A stretch of DNA of 64,000 bases from Tetragonia tetragonoides (taxonomy: Eukaryota > Streptophyta > Magnoliopsida > Caryophyllales > Aizoaceae), in assembly GCA_038025085.1 (NCBI GenBank), contig CM076147.1, forward strand, positions 27,567,001-27,631,000, written 5' to 3'. Shown piece after piece: positions 37,297-48,281 of this stretch (positions within the stretch are counted from its first letter, which is position 1; each line of letters starts with the position of its first letter). The notes beneath the pieces are model-generated. The model was not told where the DNA came from and did not search any database. It was given only the letters and a program-made list of their open reading frames with translations. A program made the translations under genes and the position numbers.

Positions 37297-38239
37297 ATTT
37301 AGCATCCAAGTTGAATTAGAACGTCTGCATTGTTAGTTACCTAGTTTTTGAGACGATTTTTCTCTCCTTTGTGCTATTAATTTTGCAGAAACTTGTTACT
37401 ACAGAGCAATGTTTGCTATGGATATCTGAAGTTTTATGTTAATTAAGAGGTCAGAATTGTGTTCTCCAAAATCTCTATTGTTTTAAAGGATGGATTCACT
37501 TGAGTCGTGGAAATGACTACAACTTCTCAAATTGTCAAAAGTAATTTACTCTTGGAAGAAAATTAAAACATAGTAAAAATGTGTTGGAAGAAAAATAGTA
37601 AAACATAGTAAAAAATGCTCAACACGGCAAATGTAAAATTACTTTTGTTTCTAGTGACCAGACCGGCAACATCAAGATGCTTGTTATTTATTTTTCTCTA
37701 TTATCACAAGATCAAGGCTTGTTAATCCTAATGTACGATCACTAATTTGTCTGGCTGACTACATTTCGTGGATAGTGGTTCGTTGAAAATGGGAGTCTTG
37801 CTGAGCTTGAACGAACTTAGTTGCAGTGGTTTGCACAAAAATTATAGAAGGCTCTTTGTGAGGTATTGGATGGATTACTTGGAGAGGACCTCATCTCGTT
37901 TTCTAAACGTTGTTCATGCTGGTCACTGGCCCGACCATGATCAAATGATCCACAGACCAAGTAAGGTGGATGTACATGCTAGCAAAAAAAAAAGTAAGGT
38001 GGATGTACATGTCAAGTTGATGCTAGACTTGCAAGTAGATTAACTCAGCACTTGGCATTCAAGTCCTTGAATATTGATATGATGACAATTTATCAAATAT
38101 GAACACAAACCTACATAAGATTTGAGGGATAGATTACTAAGAAAGGAGAATAAAAAGAAGATAATGATAAATAGTAGTAATGAAAAAAAGAAGTAAGTGA
38201 ACGGTTCATTTGTTTCTAACAAATAGTTGGTTCTTTTTA
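37297..38239. other. RPL3 3' flank and gene-free spacer
   Basis: The 3' UTR follows the stop at 37296, and its end is not visible to me. An open frame at 37768-38043 has no recognisable motif and includes a short tandem (AGTAAGGTGGATGTACATG near 37963 and 37993), so I do not treat it as a gene. Confidence 0.5.
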
Positions 38240-38700
38240 GGAAAATTTGATGTCAATAATTCAAAGTTTTGTCTGTCTTACAATAATAATCTCAAGTTGC
38301 AACCTATACAACAATAATTCCAATTGGTTACTTTTGTCCTATGTTGCACCGATACTTCTCAAAAGTGCAGTATCTTGTATCTGATACTCATACGATACTG
38401 ATACTTGTAGGTTTACTTTTCCAATACTTCACAGATAATTTTTAGACATATTTACATTTGCTTATCATAATTTTTTTTAAAACACACCTACAAAAAGGTG
38501 TTTGAATTGTTTTTGATTCACATTATCTTCGTTATTTTCATAGCATGAAGAATTAGTGCGTAGATTTATTTTAAAAATTATTATATTATTTAATCACTAC
38601 GCGTATCTGTATCCTATTTTTCTGAAATGTAGTATCCCGTATTCATATCCGTACCCGTACCCATTTCCGCGCCTGTATCCATATTTGTGCTAACTTAGGC
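38240..38700. repeat. Truncated long-inverted-end element and GATAC-rich patch
   Basis: GGAAAATTTGATGTCAATAAT followed by CAAGTTGCAACCTATACAA resembles the arm at 2061-2230, but no partner arm is seen nearby. From 38340 a second repeat has many GATACT and CGTATCC words. It is typical of decayed plant DNA transposons. Confidence 0.5.
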
Positions 38701-39381
38701 TAAAAGTGAAATGAAAAGTTACAAATTACAGCTTCTACTTCTTGTCCAATTGTAACTTAATTTCAACTTCTTCTCTTGAATGTGGAGGGGGGAGTAGATA
38801 AAAAGAGGATTGACAAGAATAAATGTGGGAGGAAAAGTATAAGTTGAAAGGAGGCCAAACGCGCCTTAATTCCGTTTGTAGGAGATCTCGCCACACATAT
38901 TGGTTTGTTTAACTCACAAAATATGTTACCAAGTCTGTGTTAGCGAAGGACACAGATCCTAAGTGCAGGAGCTTCTGTTTTGCTAATCCAATTTATGTGT
39001 TAGCACGTAGTGTGGCACTCTGTTGTCTCAAACAAGTAATCTGGTCGTCAATCTCACAGGTGAAGAATAAAGAATGTACTGGTCTATTATTACTAATAGT
39101 ATATGGGAAAAAAGAAAAGAGAAGAAATCGAAAATGTTACAACCCTCTTTTGGTGTTAAAAAGAGAAAAGAATTTATCAACGAATAAGAGAATTCCCAAC
39201 TCTGTGACCTACAAAAAAAACACAGCTGCATGGCACTGTGCTGGCAGCACTATCAACATTTCTCCCAAAAACCAGTTTAAAAAAGCCCATCGGTCTCGGC
39301 CAACACCACAACACTAAAGAGCAGGCATCCAATATTGACGTTTTTTGCAACGGCAAACCAGATGTTGTACCTCATTGTTGC
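38701..39381. other. Spacer and 3' UTR of the Alba gene
   Basis: The part nearest 39381 should be the 3' UTR of the minus-strand Alba gene. The rest has no supported gene. A 126-codon frame at 38937-39317 shows no family motif. Confidence 0.45.
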
Positions 39382-42300
39382 TCAAGCAGCAGCCGCTTGA
39401 GCTGGCCCTTCAACCTTGGTACCTGTACCGTTACCACGACCACGGCCACCACGGCCCCTTCCTCTACCTCGTCCACGGCCTAAATGCAACACAACAATTA
39501 TATTCTCAGTAAATATTGGGCAATTTGACACACTAGAATGCACCAAAAGCTATATCGATGTCACAAGGAATAGAGAGAAAAAGTTTCAGACGTAATCCCC
39601 AAGAAAAAGGGTGGACGACAACCAGCAAACTCCTTCAACAAAAACCATGGCCCACCTTCGCTAAGAAAAAGAAAAGAAAAATCAGGAAAGAAAAAAGAAC
39701 ACTTCACAGAACTTAACCATTCAATTTTAGTAGATCCAAATGCAAGACAAAGAAAAGGAAGACACCATTTATAAGGGAAAATAGTGGAACTAAGCAATGA
39801 ATAAACTGTGAATCATAGATCCCATGTATATATACACTAGGCATCCTTATCGTTGACCTTGCAAATTGCAATCAGATAGACTAACAAAGTCATATTGGAA
39901 CTTACCACGTCCTTGAGCAGCTGGTGCTTCGATCTCCCCATAGACATAATATCCACCAGTTCCTTGGCCATAGCCCCTTCCTCGCCCTCTAAAGTTACGA
40001 CCTCTACCACGGCCTCGACCTCTGCCACCATACCCACGGCCACCATAATAACCACCTCCATTATAATCCTCAGGTCCATTGTAATTCCCTGTGGAGAATT
40101 AGCTTTCCCAATTTAGTGCACAAATACAAGTGATAGTCAAAAGCAATTCCACACATTCTTCATATACTTCCAAGTGAAAACCAAGTGAAATTCTTCTGAA
40201 AATGATGTAAAGAAGTTTCCCAGATAAAAGCAGTTTAAGAAACTAAAAGACATAAGAAGCTGAGAATCGCAATAATTTATCAAACTATCCAAAATCTAGA
40301 TAAAAGACCTACAAAAGTTTCATAAGCTACAGGCAGTGGTTTCTTCAAGCCTTTTCATTTTAAGCAGCTCATGAATAGTATCGACTAAGAAAGAAAGTGT
40401 TCGGATGACAAGGACAGAAAATCCTTCAAGAAAGAAAATTTTGAGACCATATAGAATGCTCAGCCACGGAAATACAAACGAAATTATAAAAGTCAGCAAC
40501 TTCCTCTATGATTCCCCTGTCCGTCTCTTGGTGTATTTCAAGTTTTGGTGCTCAAACTGATCTATCATGCTCTATATACATATTTCTCTGAATTTATGAA
40601 ATTAAAGCACTCATTCAACCCCCAAAGTAGAAAGCAGAATCAAATAATCAAATGAACTTGTAAAGAAGTTTGAAACCAAATATCACACATGGACATAGTA
40701 TCAAAGGGGTATAGATAACACAAAAAGGCGAAAAGAGGAAAAGCTTCCAATACCTCTGCCCCTCCCACTACCTCGGCCGCCACGACCTCTGCCTCTCATG
40801 TTAGGGGAACCCTCTACATTGCAAGGATAAACATTAATAGCCTGTTCAGAAATAAAAAGGGGAATATCAGGCAGGATATCAGTTTTACCTCCTCGATTGT
40901 CAAAATCAATTGATGGCCTCACTTGATCTGCAGGAATGGGAGGTTGATATCTACGAATTAACGAGAAATGATAGAAAGTGAATCAGCAACAAGCAACCAT
41001 ATAACCACAGAATGCCTTCAAGGCTTCAACAAAGTGCTGTCACAATAACATCAACATTGCCCTAGTGCCTCCAGGGAGAAGAGTACAGAGTCTCCTTCTG
41101 AACAATGTACGAAATCAAGCACTAAAGTGGACAGAGGAAAAAAAAAGTCTAGAGAGGCTGCAGAGCAAAGGTGATTTGAAATTTCCTAGACAAATACGAT
41201 GGTGTTATGACTTATTTGTTATACATTTCTTGCACATTTTACAACTCTCACTTAACTGGAAAATGCTTTCAAAATTCAGTTTGACGTATTCTTCAACTCC
41301 CATGGAAGATCCTCATTTACACAAACATTGCGTCTTCAGGGACCCATAACCAAGAAATGCAAGAGTTATTCATAAAAGAAAAGCTGACATGCCTATCTAG
41401 GTCATTTGCAAAGCCACACATGAACAACGTGCAATTTTTATTATTCTTACCATCACACATCTGTATGTACTATACGAACATGTTCCTTTTCTGTTTTCTC
41501 ATTAAGGTGACGTCATGCAGCATCATTTTAAATTCAAAAGAACTTCATCTTATGGGAATTCTAAACCGCCAAAAATCTATGAAGTTTAGTTATCTGTCAG
41601 TGCCAATATGCACAAAGACAGCTGATACACAATGTAGGATAAACAGCTCAAATTTCAATAGAAAACTAATTGTCAGGTAAAAAGCAGAAGCATGTGAAGT
41701 GACTAAGGTTATCTATCCACACACAGTCTTCCTATACCCAATAGATGCTGAATTCCACATGGCATAATGAGGGTCTGGACTGTTGAAGGGGAAGCAAGTG
41801 GGAAAAAAGAAATAAGGCAACAGCCTATTTGGCTCAAGTTAAGGTGATGACTAGAATAAAGAATACCCTGTAGAGGTTGTATCCAGTTCCTTCTTCGACA
41901 AAGTTATTGTGATCATTGAAACATGCCGCGTAGTTTCAAGGCTGCAAAATAGAAGAATACCACTTTATAGCATAAACAAAATGAAACTATAGATTATGCA
42001 TAACTCAGAACATATAATAGGTTTACTGATTCATACGGAAGAAGGCCTTCCTCTAATGGCTCCCACGTGTCAGTTATATCAGTTGAGCCAATGGATGTGT
42101 CTTGATGGAGACCAACAATTCTTCTCTGATACAAAATCAAGGTCAAAGTACATTCTAAGCAAATGAGGAGAAATAATATAGACTACAGACACTATAAGGC
42201 TCAGTCAATCATACCTTGATTAGTTCGGCAATCATTACAGTTTTATTTATAGCTCTACCCATTGCCTTGAGGACAACTTCATCTGATCCCTTCTCCTGAT

Positions 42301-44803
42301 CATCAGAAAAAATTCCAAAATAAGATACAGAGCATACTGATCATCACAAATTGAAACAACTACAGACCTAGAGACAGGTATACAAGAAACAAACAGGCCT
42401 GACAAAAAAAAAAAGAAGCATCAGAAGACAAATAAATGCAGACATGGACATTCTCTACAATTTATCTAAACCTGTTCACCATCAAGATTTTTTATTTTAT
42501 GGTAATGTGAAATACCTCCTCCACTTGATATTCTTTCTCCTCATTAGATCTAGTTCTGACGTTAGTTTCATATATTGCTAATTGTGATCTAAATTAAGAT
42601 TACATGAAATTCAATGTGAAGGCTTGATATATTGCTAATTATCACCGCCCCCCCCCCCCCAAAAAAAACTCTATATCTAAGTGGAGGAGGTATTTGCGGT
42701 TTTCCCTTCCCCTAATGATGTAATGGCTTAATGAGCCATTTTCCATTCCTAATTAAGAAAAACAGATGAACTTCAAGACATTTCCCACTCTAAGATGGAA
42801 CAGTTCTCTCCCACGTTGTTAGTAATTGTTTGGTCAATATGGGAACTTCATTTCTAATTTTTGGATTCAATTTTCTAGGGAAAAAAGAAAACAAGCAGCC
42901 TTCACATTGAATTTCATGTAATCTTAATTTAGGCTCTCTAGAGAGAGAATGAGAAAGCAAAAAAAGAAAAAACCCTAGCCCCCAGCCGTCAGCCCCAAAA
43001 CCACAAGAAATTGGTGTTTAGCTTCTTCCTTCTTCACTTTCCAGCCTTAATCGACATGTTCTCAGCCCATTTCAAGTCTTAATTATCCAAGAAATTCTTT
43101 CTAAGCTTAGATCGGGTTTTGGAACCCCGATCTGGGTGTTTGAAGTGTTCAACTTTGGTTGTCTATGAAGCCTTTTTAGATATCTATCTTCTTCTTGGCC
43201 TCCGGCGATCTTCAAAGTCATGGTTGTTTGAAGTCCGTTCATCTCTCCGTCATCGTTTCCTGGGTTTCGGACTAGGTCGAATTCGGGTTATGTATGAAGA
43301 ATGTGAATCTCACTCTAGATGAAGGCGGGAAGATGAAGATGGTTCAAGTTTAGTTTTGTCTAATTTGTATCATTTTTAGCCTCCTTTTTTTTATTTGTTC
43401 TTAGCTGTATTTGTCTCATCAAAGTCCTTCACTAATGTGTTAGTGAAGGCATCTTAGGTACCTCCAAAAGAGGCTACCGGTTGCCTTGCCTTTTCAAAAA
43501 AAAAAAAAAATGTAATCTTAATTTAGATCACAATTAGCAATATATGAAATTAATGTCAGAACTAGATCATTTTACACTAAGATAGCCACAAAAATAGCCC
43601 TAAACAACGTAACTGATATCAGCATATCAATTTAAACTGAAAACAGTAAAACTAGGAAAGCCAAACCAAAATGCTTAAATTCAGTCGTTAATAAGCGAGA
43701 TATGGGTTGAGAGAAAAGTTAAATCATGCAACACTAGCCTCACTCTGTTTATTATAAGGTGAAAAGATGAAATTTGCTTTCCAAGTTTTTATTTATTTAT
43801 TTATTTATTTGATAGGAAGCTTTTTGTCTTTTGGCTTGACTATTCCCATGGGCCCTGAAGTTAACGACCAGGAAAAGCTCCCGTGACCGAAACTTTTGCT
43901 TTCATAAAATTTTTCATTTCATTGAAATTCCACATTCTTCCATTGTTACACACAGGTAAAAAACTAAGATTTAGGCTCCGTTTGATTCCCCTCGATAAAA
44001 CTGAACTGAACTGAATTGATTTTTTAAACTTAACCGTTCACCATTTAAAATTCCTCCACACATAGTCAATATTGGACTCATTTGAAAGTATGCTTTGAGA
44101 TCTTTACAATGACATAATTATCATCATGAAATTATTTCGGAATAAAAAGTTATGAGTTATAAAGTTACACATGAACTAAACTGAACTGAATTTAAGTAAA
44201 ATTAAGCTGAATCAAACAGAGCCTTAAACTATCTTCCATCACTAACTAAGTTGCACGGATAACTAGCAAGAAAAAACTATGTTGCCCTGAAACGGAAATG
44301 TGAAAAGAAAACTAATTATCGAAAGATAAGGAGACCTAGAAACGCCAAAAAGGATGAATAAAGTATTAGCTAATTAGATAAGAGTATTTGATTGTTAGAA
44401 TCAACACATCTTCTAAAGTATTTCATTGACTATGAAAGTATGAAAGAAAATGAGTACAACATTTTTCCTTTTTTCAGAAATGTGAGACTCTCACTACTAG
44501 AGTTTCCATTTCCATGTAACAAACAATTGATTGTTATTCCATTATTCAATTCCCTATCCAAACGAGCAAACATGACAAATTGTCGTCAAAATTAACAGGA
44601 ATTGTACATTACATTACAGTTTACACAATATGAATTGCAAATTTTGACAATAATAATAATAATAAATAATAAGATTATACCTGGAGGAGAGTGGTGGCAT
44701 AGGTAATGTAGTTACGCATACGAACTTGAGTAGTAATCCTAATTTCATTCTCCTTTATTACCGTTTCCGTTTTCGCCTTCTCTACCCTCTGATACCTATC
44801 CAT
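39382..44803 (-). CDS. Alba-domain RNA-binding protein with C-terminal RGG repeats
   Basis: Coding exons in order are 44803-44681, 42295-42215, 42125-42037, 41941-41867, 40950-40889, 40813-40754, 40088-39906 and 39479-39382. All junctions are GT-AG with matching phases, giving 256 residues. Residues about 19-114 form the Alba fold: ENEIRITTQVRMRNYITYAT, VVLKAMGRAINKTVMIAELI, GLHQDTSIGSTDITDTWEPL, ETTRHVSMITITLSKKELD. After EGSP, exons 6-8 are RGG/RG-rich with a Tyr-Gly-Asn segment (NGPEDYNGGGYYGGRGYGG) and end EGPAQAAAA. Plant long Alba proteins of this kind (Arabidopsis ALBA4-6 type) bind RNA and join stress granules or P-bodies. Arginine methylation of the RGG part is likely. The ATG at 44803 matches the family start MDRYQRVEK. 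Intron 1 (2.4 kb) hosts several transposons. Confidence 0.93.
42515..42690. mobile_element. Stowaway-like MITE in Alba intron 1
   Basis: The inverted ends CCTCCTCCACTT and AAGTGGAGGAGG are each flanked by TA (42513-42514 and 42691-42692). This is the Tc1/mariner Stowaway pattern. It contains a C13-A8 homopolymer at 42648-42668. Part of its body is repeated, inverted, around 42896-42932 and 43511-43575, a second and truncated copy. Confidence 0.75.
42933..43510 (+). mobile_element. Polyadenylated retro-insertion with 16-17 bp target duplication
   Basis: ATGTAATCTTAATTTAG stands at 42916-42932, and TGTAATCTTAATTTAG again at 43511-43526. The insert starts GCTCTCTAGAGAGAG and ends CCTTTTC plus about 15 A. 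A long duplication with an A-tail is the mark of LINE-machinery insertion. The insert of about 578 bp carries a 5'-UTR-like start (AAAACCCTAGCCCCCAGCCG) and a 67-codon frame at 43119-43322 with no motif I know. It could be a truncated LINE, a SINE, or a retrocopy of a host transcript. It is antisense to the Alba gene. Confidence 0.75.
43787..43891 (-). mobile_element. 5'-truncated SINE copy (same family as 48891-49053)
   Basis: TTGGCTTGACTATTCCCATG, GGCCCTGAAGTTAACGACCA and GGAAAAGCTCCCGTG match the tail of the SINE at 48891. On the minus strand it ends in an (AAAT)n tail at 43787-43810. The tRNA-like head is missing. It lies in Alba intron 1. Confidence 0.75.
43974..44223. mobile_element. 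Tourist-like MITE in Alba intron 1
   Basis: GGCTCCGTTTGATTC at the left and GAATCAAACAGAGCC at the right are inverted repeats, flanked by TTA at 43971-43973 and 44224-44226. It is 250 bp and its body matches 16832-17219. It is a PIF/Harbinger-type non-autonomous element. Confidence 0.85.
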
Positions 44804-45110
44804 TGATGATTCTTTTGATTTCTCTCTCTCTCCCTCCTCACTGTTTTGCAACAACAACAACAACAACAACAAGAAATTAGTTAGAAACTGAAAAACAACA
44901 GATCTAAAACAGAGGAGATAAATTGTAGGGTTGGTTGAGCAGAGGAGGAGTTAGAGGAGTACCACTCTTTGTGTTGGTCTGGTATTTTCTCTCTCCTCCT
45001 ATTCAGGAACTATGAAGTAGTAATAACAATACTAACTAATAATAATGCAATATTCGTTGTTCTTACTACTTCATTAGTTACAGAATTTTTCTAATAACGC
45101 GGTGATGGAG
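44804..45110 (-). promoter_or_regulatory. Alba 5' leader and proximal upstream region
   Basis: On the minus strand the leader contains a (TTG)7 tract (plus-strand CAA repeats at about 44850-44872) and CT-rich stretches. The longer reading frame through the TTG repeat has no ATG, so the start at 44803 stands. No clear TATA box is identified. Confidence 0.45.
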
Positions 45111-45351
45111 ACTCGTGTTCTTGGAGATAGTATTGAATTGTGCAACTGACAAAAATGAAATTAATAAAATTTTGATATTATTAATATTTGGGTGGAAGAG
45201 AGGGAGAAGAGGAAGCTGACGGTCTTATCGGCGAGAGAACCGGGTTTGTTTGAGAAGGGAAAGGGGGGACGTGGATATGTGACACTTGGACTTTGTCTTG
45301 GATTAGGAAGGAATGAAGGAATGGTTTTCTAATTTCGTGCTTTCCACTTGT

Positions 45352-45517
45352 GCCCTATAAAATAGTGCGGGACGGTGAGGAACGGAACGACGCAGTGTGG
45401 ATACTAGAAGAAAATGTGAGACAAAATAAAATACAAAATGCGAAACGGAATGAAACGACGCGAAAGAGAATGACGCGGAACAGAATGCAGCATGGAGACG
45501 ACGAAAAGAACAGGGCC
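45352..45517. mobile_element. Degenerate GGAACG-rich MITE copy
   Basis: GTGCGGGACGGTGAGGAACGG, AAAATGTGAGACAAAATAAA and GACGACGAAAAGAACAGGGCC match the MITE at 59467-59644 read on the other strand. The left terminus is eroded (GCCCTATAAAATAG in place of the expected end). No clean TTA duplication is seen. Confidence 0.7.
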
Positions 45518-45825
45518 TACTTTGCTCATTGCTTATTAGGAGTATTTACTATTTCTTCTTTAGAGTTCTATTGAATTGGGACTGAGAGAGTATGGGTATA
45601 TTCCTTAGACTTTATTCTGTTAGATCACTGATTTCAGTTCAAAAATATACATTTTGTTTCACCTATCAAGTGGTGTTCAGCTCAAGTCACTCGTGTTCAG
45701 TTTAGTTTAGTTTAATTCAGCTCAATTCTAAAGAACACACTTACCAAATCACAGCAATTTCCTAAAAACCTCAAAAGAGAGGATTTTTGAATTGAAGTGA
45801 ACTTTGGTGAATTGAATTTGACTTA

Positions 45826-46006
45826 GTCCTTGTTCTCTTCAACGGAATGGTACGGAATGGTGAGAAAGGGACAGAACGGAACAACACGGAACGATGCGAA
45901 TAATGAAACAAAATGTGAGCCAAAATGAAGCACAAAATGCAGAACGGAGCGACGCAAAAAAGAACGAAACGGAATGTAGCATGGAGACGACGAAAAGAAC
46001 AAGGCC
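45826..46006. mobile_element. MITE with TTA duplication, GGAACG-rich body
   Basis: GTCCTTGTTCTCTTCAACGG at the left and GACGAAAAGAACAAGGCC at the right are inverted. TTA flanks both sides (45823-45825, 46007-46009). It is 181 bp, with many CGGAACG/GGAATG words inside. It belongs to the family of 45352 and 59467 and is PIF/Harbinger-like by its target site. Confidence 0.85.
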
Positions 46007-46009
46007 TTA

Positions 46010-46499
46010 ATACTATTCGAGTATTTGGTTTAGCATTGAAACAATGGAACTGTAAATTTAATCATTTATGTTGAAATGATCTAAATTGTGTGTAAATATG
46101 TAGTGAAATTTTTATTAACCATAATACATTTGTAAACACAAAGGAGAAATAATTTATACATTTGACGTAATAGGAGAAATTAAAATGACGATTATCAAAC
46201 GAAGTTGCTTAACGTAAATCACAAATTACTTAACGTAAATTTTTTTGATACAAAATTTCCCAAACTATCCTTTTTATCTGTAAATGAGCATCCCCTTCCT
46301 GCTCCTTCTCCCCTCTCTCTCATCATTCCCTCAAGCACCTCATAATTCGGCACGAACTAGGTGAAGATAGCGATACTAATTATCCTTTGTTCTTCATACC
46401 TGTCATTGATCAACCCCTGTCCTCCAATCGATATTATGTAATCAAGGCAGGGCGAAAGCATAAAGGGTAATGGAGAAAAGAATAAAAAGTGAAATTAAA
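46010..46499. other. Gene-free spacer
   Basis: This is AT-rich DNA, then a CT-rich stretch near 46290-46325 that could be the leader of the decayed reading frame that follows. Nothing else is seen. Confidence 0.4.
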
Positions 46500-46995
46500 G
46501 TATTTTAAACCCATCTTCAGATGATGATGAAGAAGACCGCAAGAATTTGATCCCTCAAAAGACACCGTTAAACCCACCTCAAATTCACTCTTATTCCCCT
46601 TGTCAAATCGATGATCATGATCTTAATCCTGTTATTAGTTGTTTTCCTTTATTTTTCTATTGGTTTCCAAAATCCTAGTGTTTGGGATGTGAAATTTATT
46701 GGGTCCTCATCTGATAGAATGGGAGAAGTTGAATTGAGGGCTTTGTATCTTTTGAAAGAACATCAATTAGGTTTGATTTCTTTGTTGAATCGTACAGTGG
46801 GAACTTCATTAGCATTTGGGAACAAAGTCTACATTACATAATGATAATAGTAATAATAATGCTTCTGGGTATCTGAATTTAAGTGAAATGGATGTTGAAA
46901 AGTCTGTTCTTGAGGAGTTAAAGGCTAGAGAGAAAAGAGGAAGAGTAGAAAAGGAGGTTACAAAATGGTTAGGGGTATTATTGGAAAAATAATTT
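46500..46995 (+). pseudogene. Unrecognised gene fragment with one membrane segment
   Basis: A frame at 46611-46841 gives a short hydrophobic run (MIMILILLLVVFLYFSIGF) followed by VWDVKFIGSSSDRMGEVELR and ALYLLKEHQLGLISLLN. This resembles the start of a type II membrane protein with a stem region. After a stop at about 46842, another frame reads on (YLNLSEMDVEKSVLEELKAR), suggesting a frameshifted continuation. The composition is less AT-rich than the surroundings. I do not recognise the family. It could be a decayed gene 5' end or a captured fragment. Confidence 0.35.
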
Positions 46996-47640
46996 TACAT
47001 TAAGTATTTTCTGATTTACATTAAACAATCCCCTTATCAAATAAGTTTCAACATGTCATCAAGAGATCAAATAAGTTTCGACATGTCGTCAAGAGATCAA
47101 ATAATCGAGCAATCTAAGTGCACAAAAATGAATAGAGGGACAAATCATAAATTTGACGCAATAGTTTGAGTCATCACCAAAATGGCAATTAATATGTTTG
47201 ATAGGGTAGAAATTGCTACATATTCTTACTCACACCTTTTCCTCCTCCAAATAAGGGGGAGGGGGAGACCTCAATTGTTATTTTTCGAGAACCAAAATTC
47301 TATAATCTTGCGCTTGGATCCTAATCAAGTCTTTTGCAACTGAACTCCTTTGTAAATTCTATTGATAGAACTATTGAGAAGTTGTGCAACTCCATTGATA
47401 GAGACGGCGTTTCAGTGATAAAACTATTGAGAATGTATCTAGATACGCATTTTCTAAAGGTTTGCTAACATAATCTGAAGTTACGAGCTGGACTCGATTC
47501 TTCCAGCAATACCCTCAAACACCAATTACCAGTAGCCATAACTATTAAGACCAAACAAGGCGACGGAAGCAAAGAGTTTCAGTACACATGTGATTACCGA
47601 TAATACCAAACTCCGAATTGTAGCCATCAACAATTACCAC
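46996..47640. other. Gene-free spacer
   Basis: A short tandem AAGTTTC(A/G)ACATGTC(A/G)TCAAGAGATCAAAT occurs at about 47043-47102. I see nothing else before the presumed 3' end of the PTB gene. Confidence 0.4.
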
Positions 47641-47649
47641 ACTTCCATT

Positions 47650-48281
47650 GATCCATACCAATGACCATCAACCTGGGAACAATCTAAATGAGCGCTGCAC
47701 TTCAAAACGGCATGCACATTGAAGAACATAGCGTGGAGAAATGATACCGCGATATGAGAAGTGAAGGAAAAACAAGATGATACAATAGCAGGAAAAGGTA
47801 CACTTCCTAAAACAGCATAGAATAGAAAGGATAGCGACGATTATCTTGGGATCAAGAAGACAAGCAGGAAGAAGATCCAACAATTCAAAGCATTCATCTC
47901 AGTGATCTTCTCTATGCCTCTTAGACAGAACTTTGAGAGAAATGCAAGGTCTGAGAAATCACACACAGCGACATCTGGCTCAAATATGAGCATGTATTGA
48001 GGATGCCTGGAAACCTGTTGCAGCCTCGAAAGTAATAAGAGCACACATACATAATCGTCCGCTGCTGGTGGAATGTGAGGAATGTCAATACACCTAGTAA
48101 ACCAAAAACAGAATCAAATTAACAGGTAGGACAGAAATTCATCAAATCCAAGAGGGTACAAAGATTATGCAAGGCATACACAAGATAAACGGTAATAATG
48201 AGAAACCAGAGGGTTACGAAGCATAAGGCAAGCTTACCAGACTGCAAAGAACGATCTTCAAGCCTATGTAATGAATCTCTT
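47650..48281 (-). other. PTB 3' UTR with an intron
   Basis: Downstream of the stop (48284-48282) the minus strand reads TTTGCAGTCTG then GTAAGCTTG, a strong donor at 48237. A matching acceptor GGTTTACTAG ends at 48094. Splicing would place an exon junction about 44 nt after the stop. The UTR then runs to about 47650, where I cannot fix the polyadenylation site. Confidence 0.55.

Noticed and set aside
37768..38043. A 91-codon frame downstream of RPL3
   Set aside because: It has no motif, contains a short internal tandem repeat, and lies in spacer sequence.
43119..43322. A 67-codon frame inside the retro-insertion as a gene
   Set aside because: It is too short and has no recognised motif. It is noted only as part of the insertion.
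44804..44872. Longer N-terminus for the Alba protein starting in the leucine-rich stretch
   Set aside because: The extension is a TTG repeat with no ATG. The family starts at MDRYQ.
45350..45574. A 74-codon plus-strand frame rich in Arg and Asn
   Set aside because: It falls almost entirely inside the GGAACG-rich MITE copy and has no family features.
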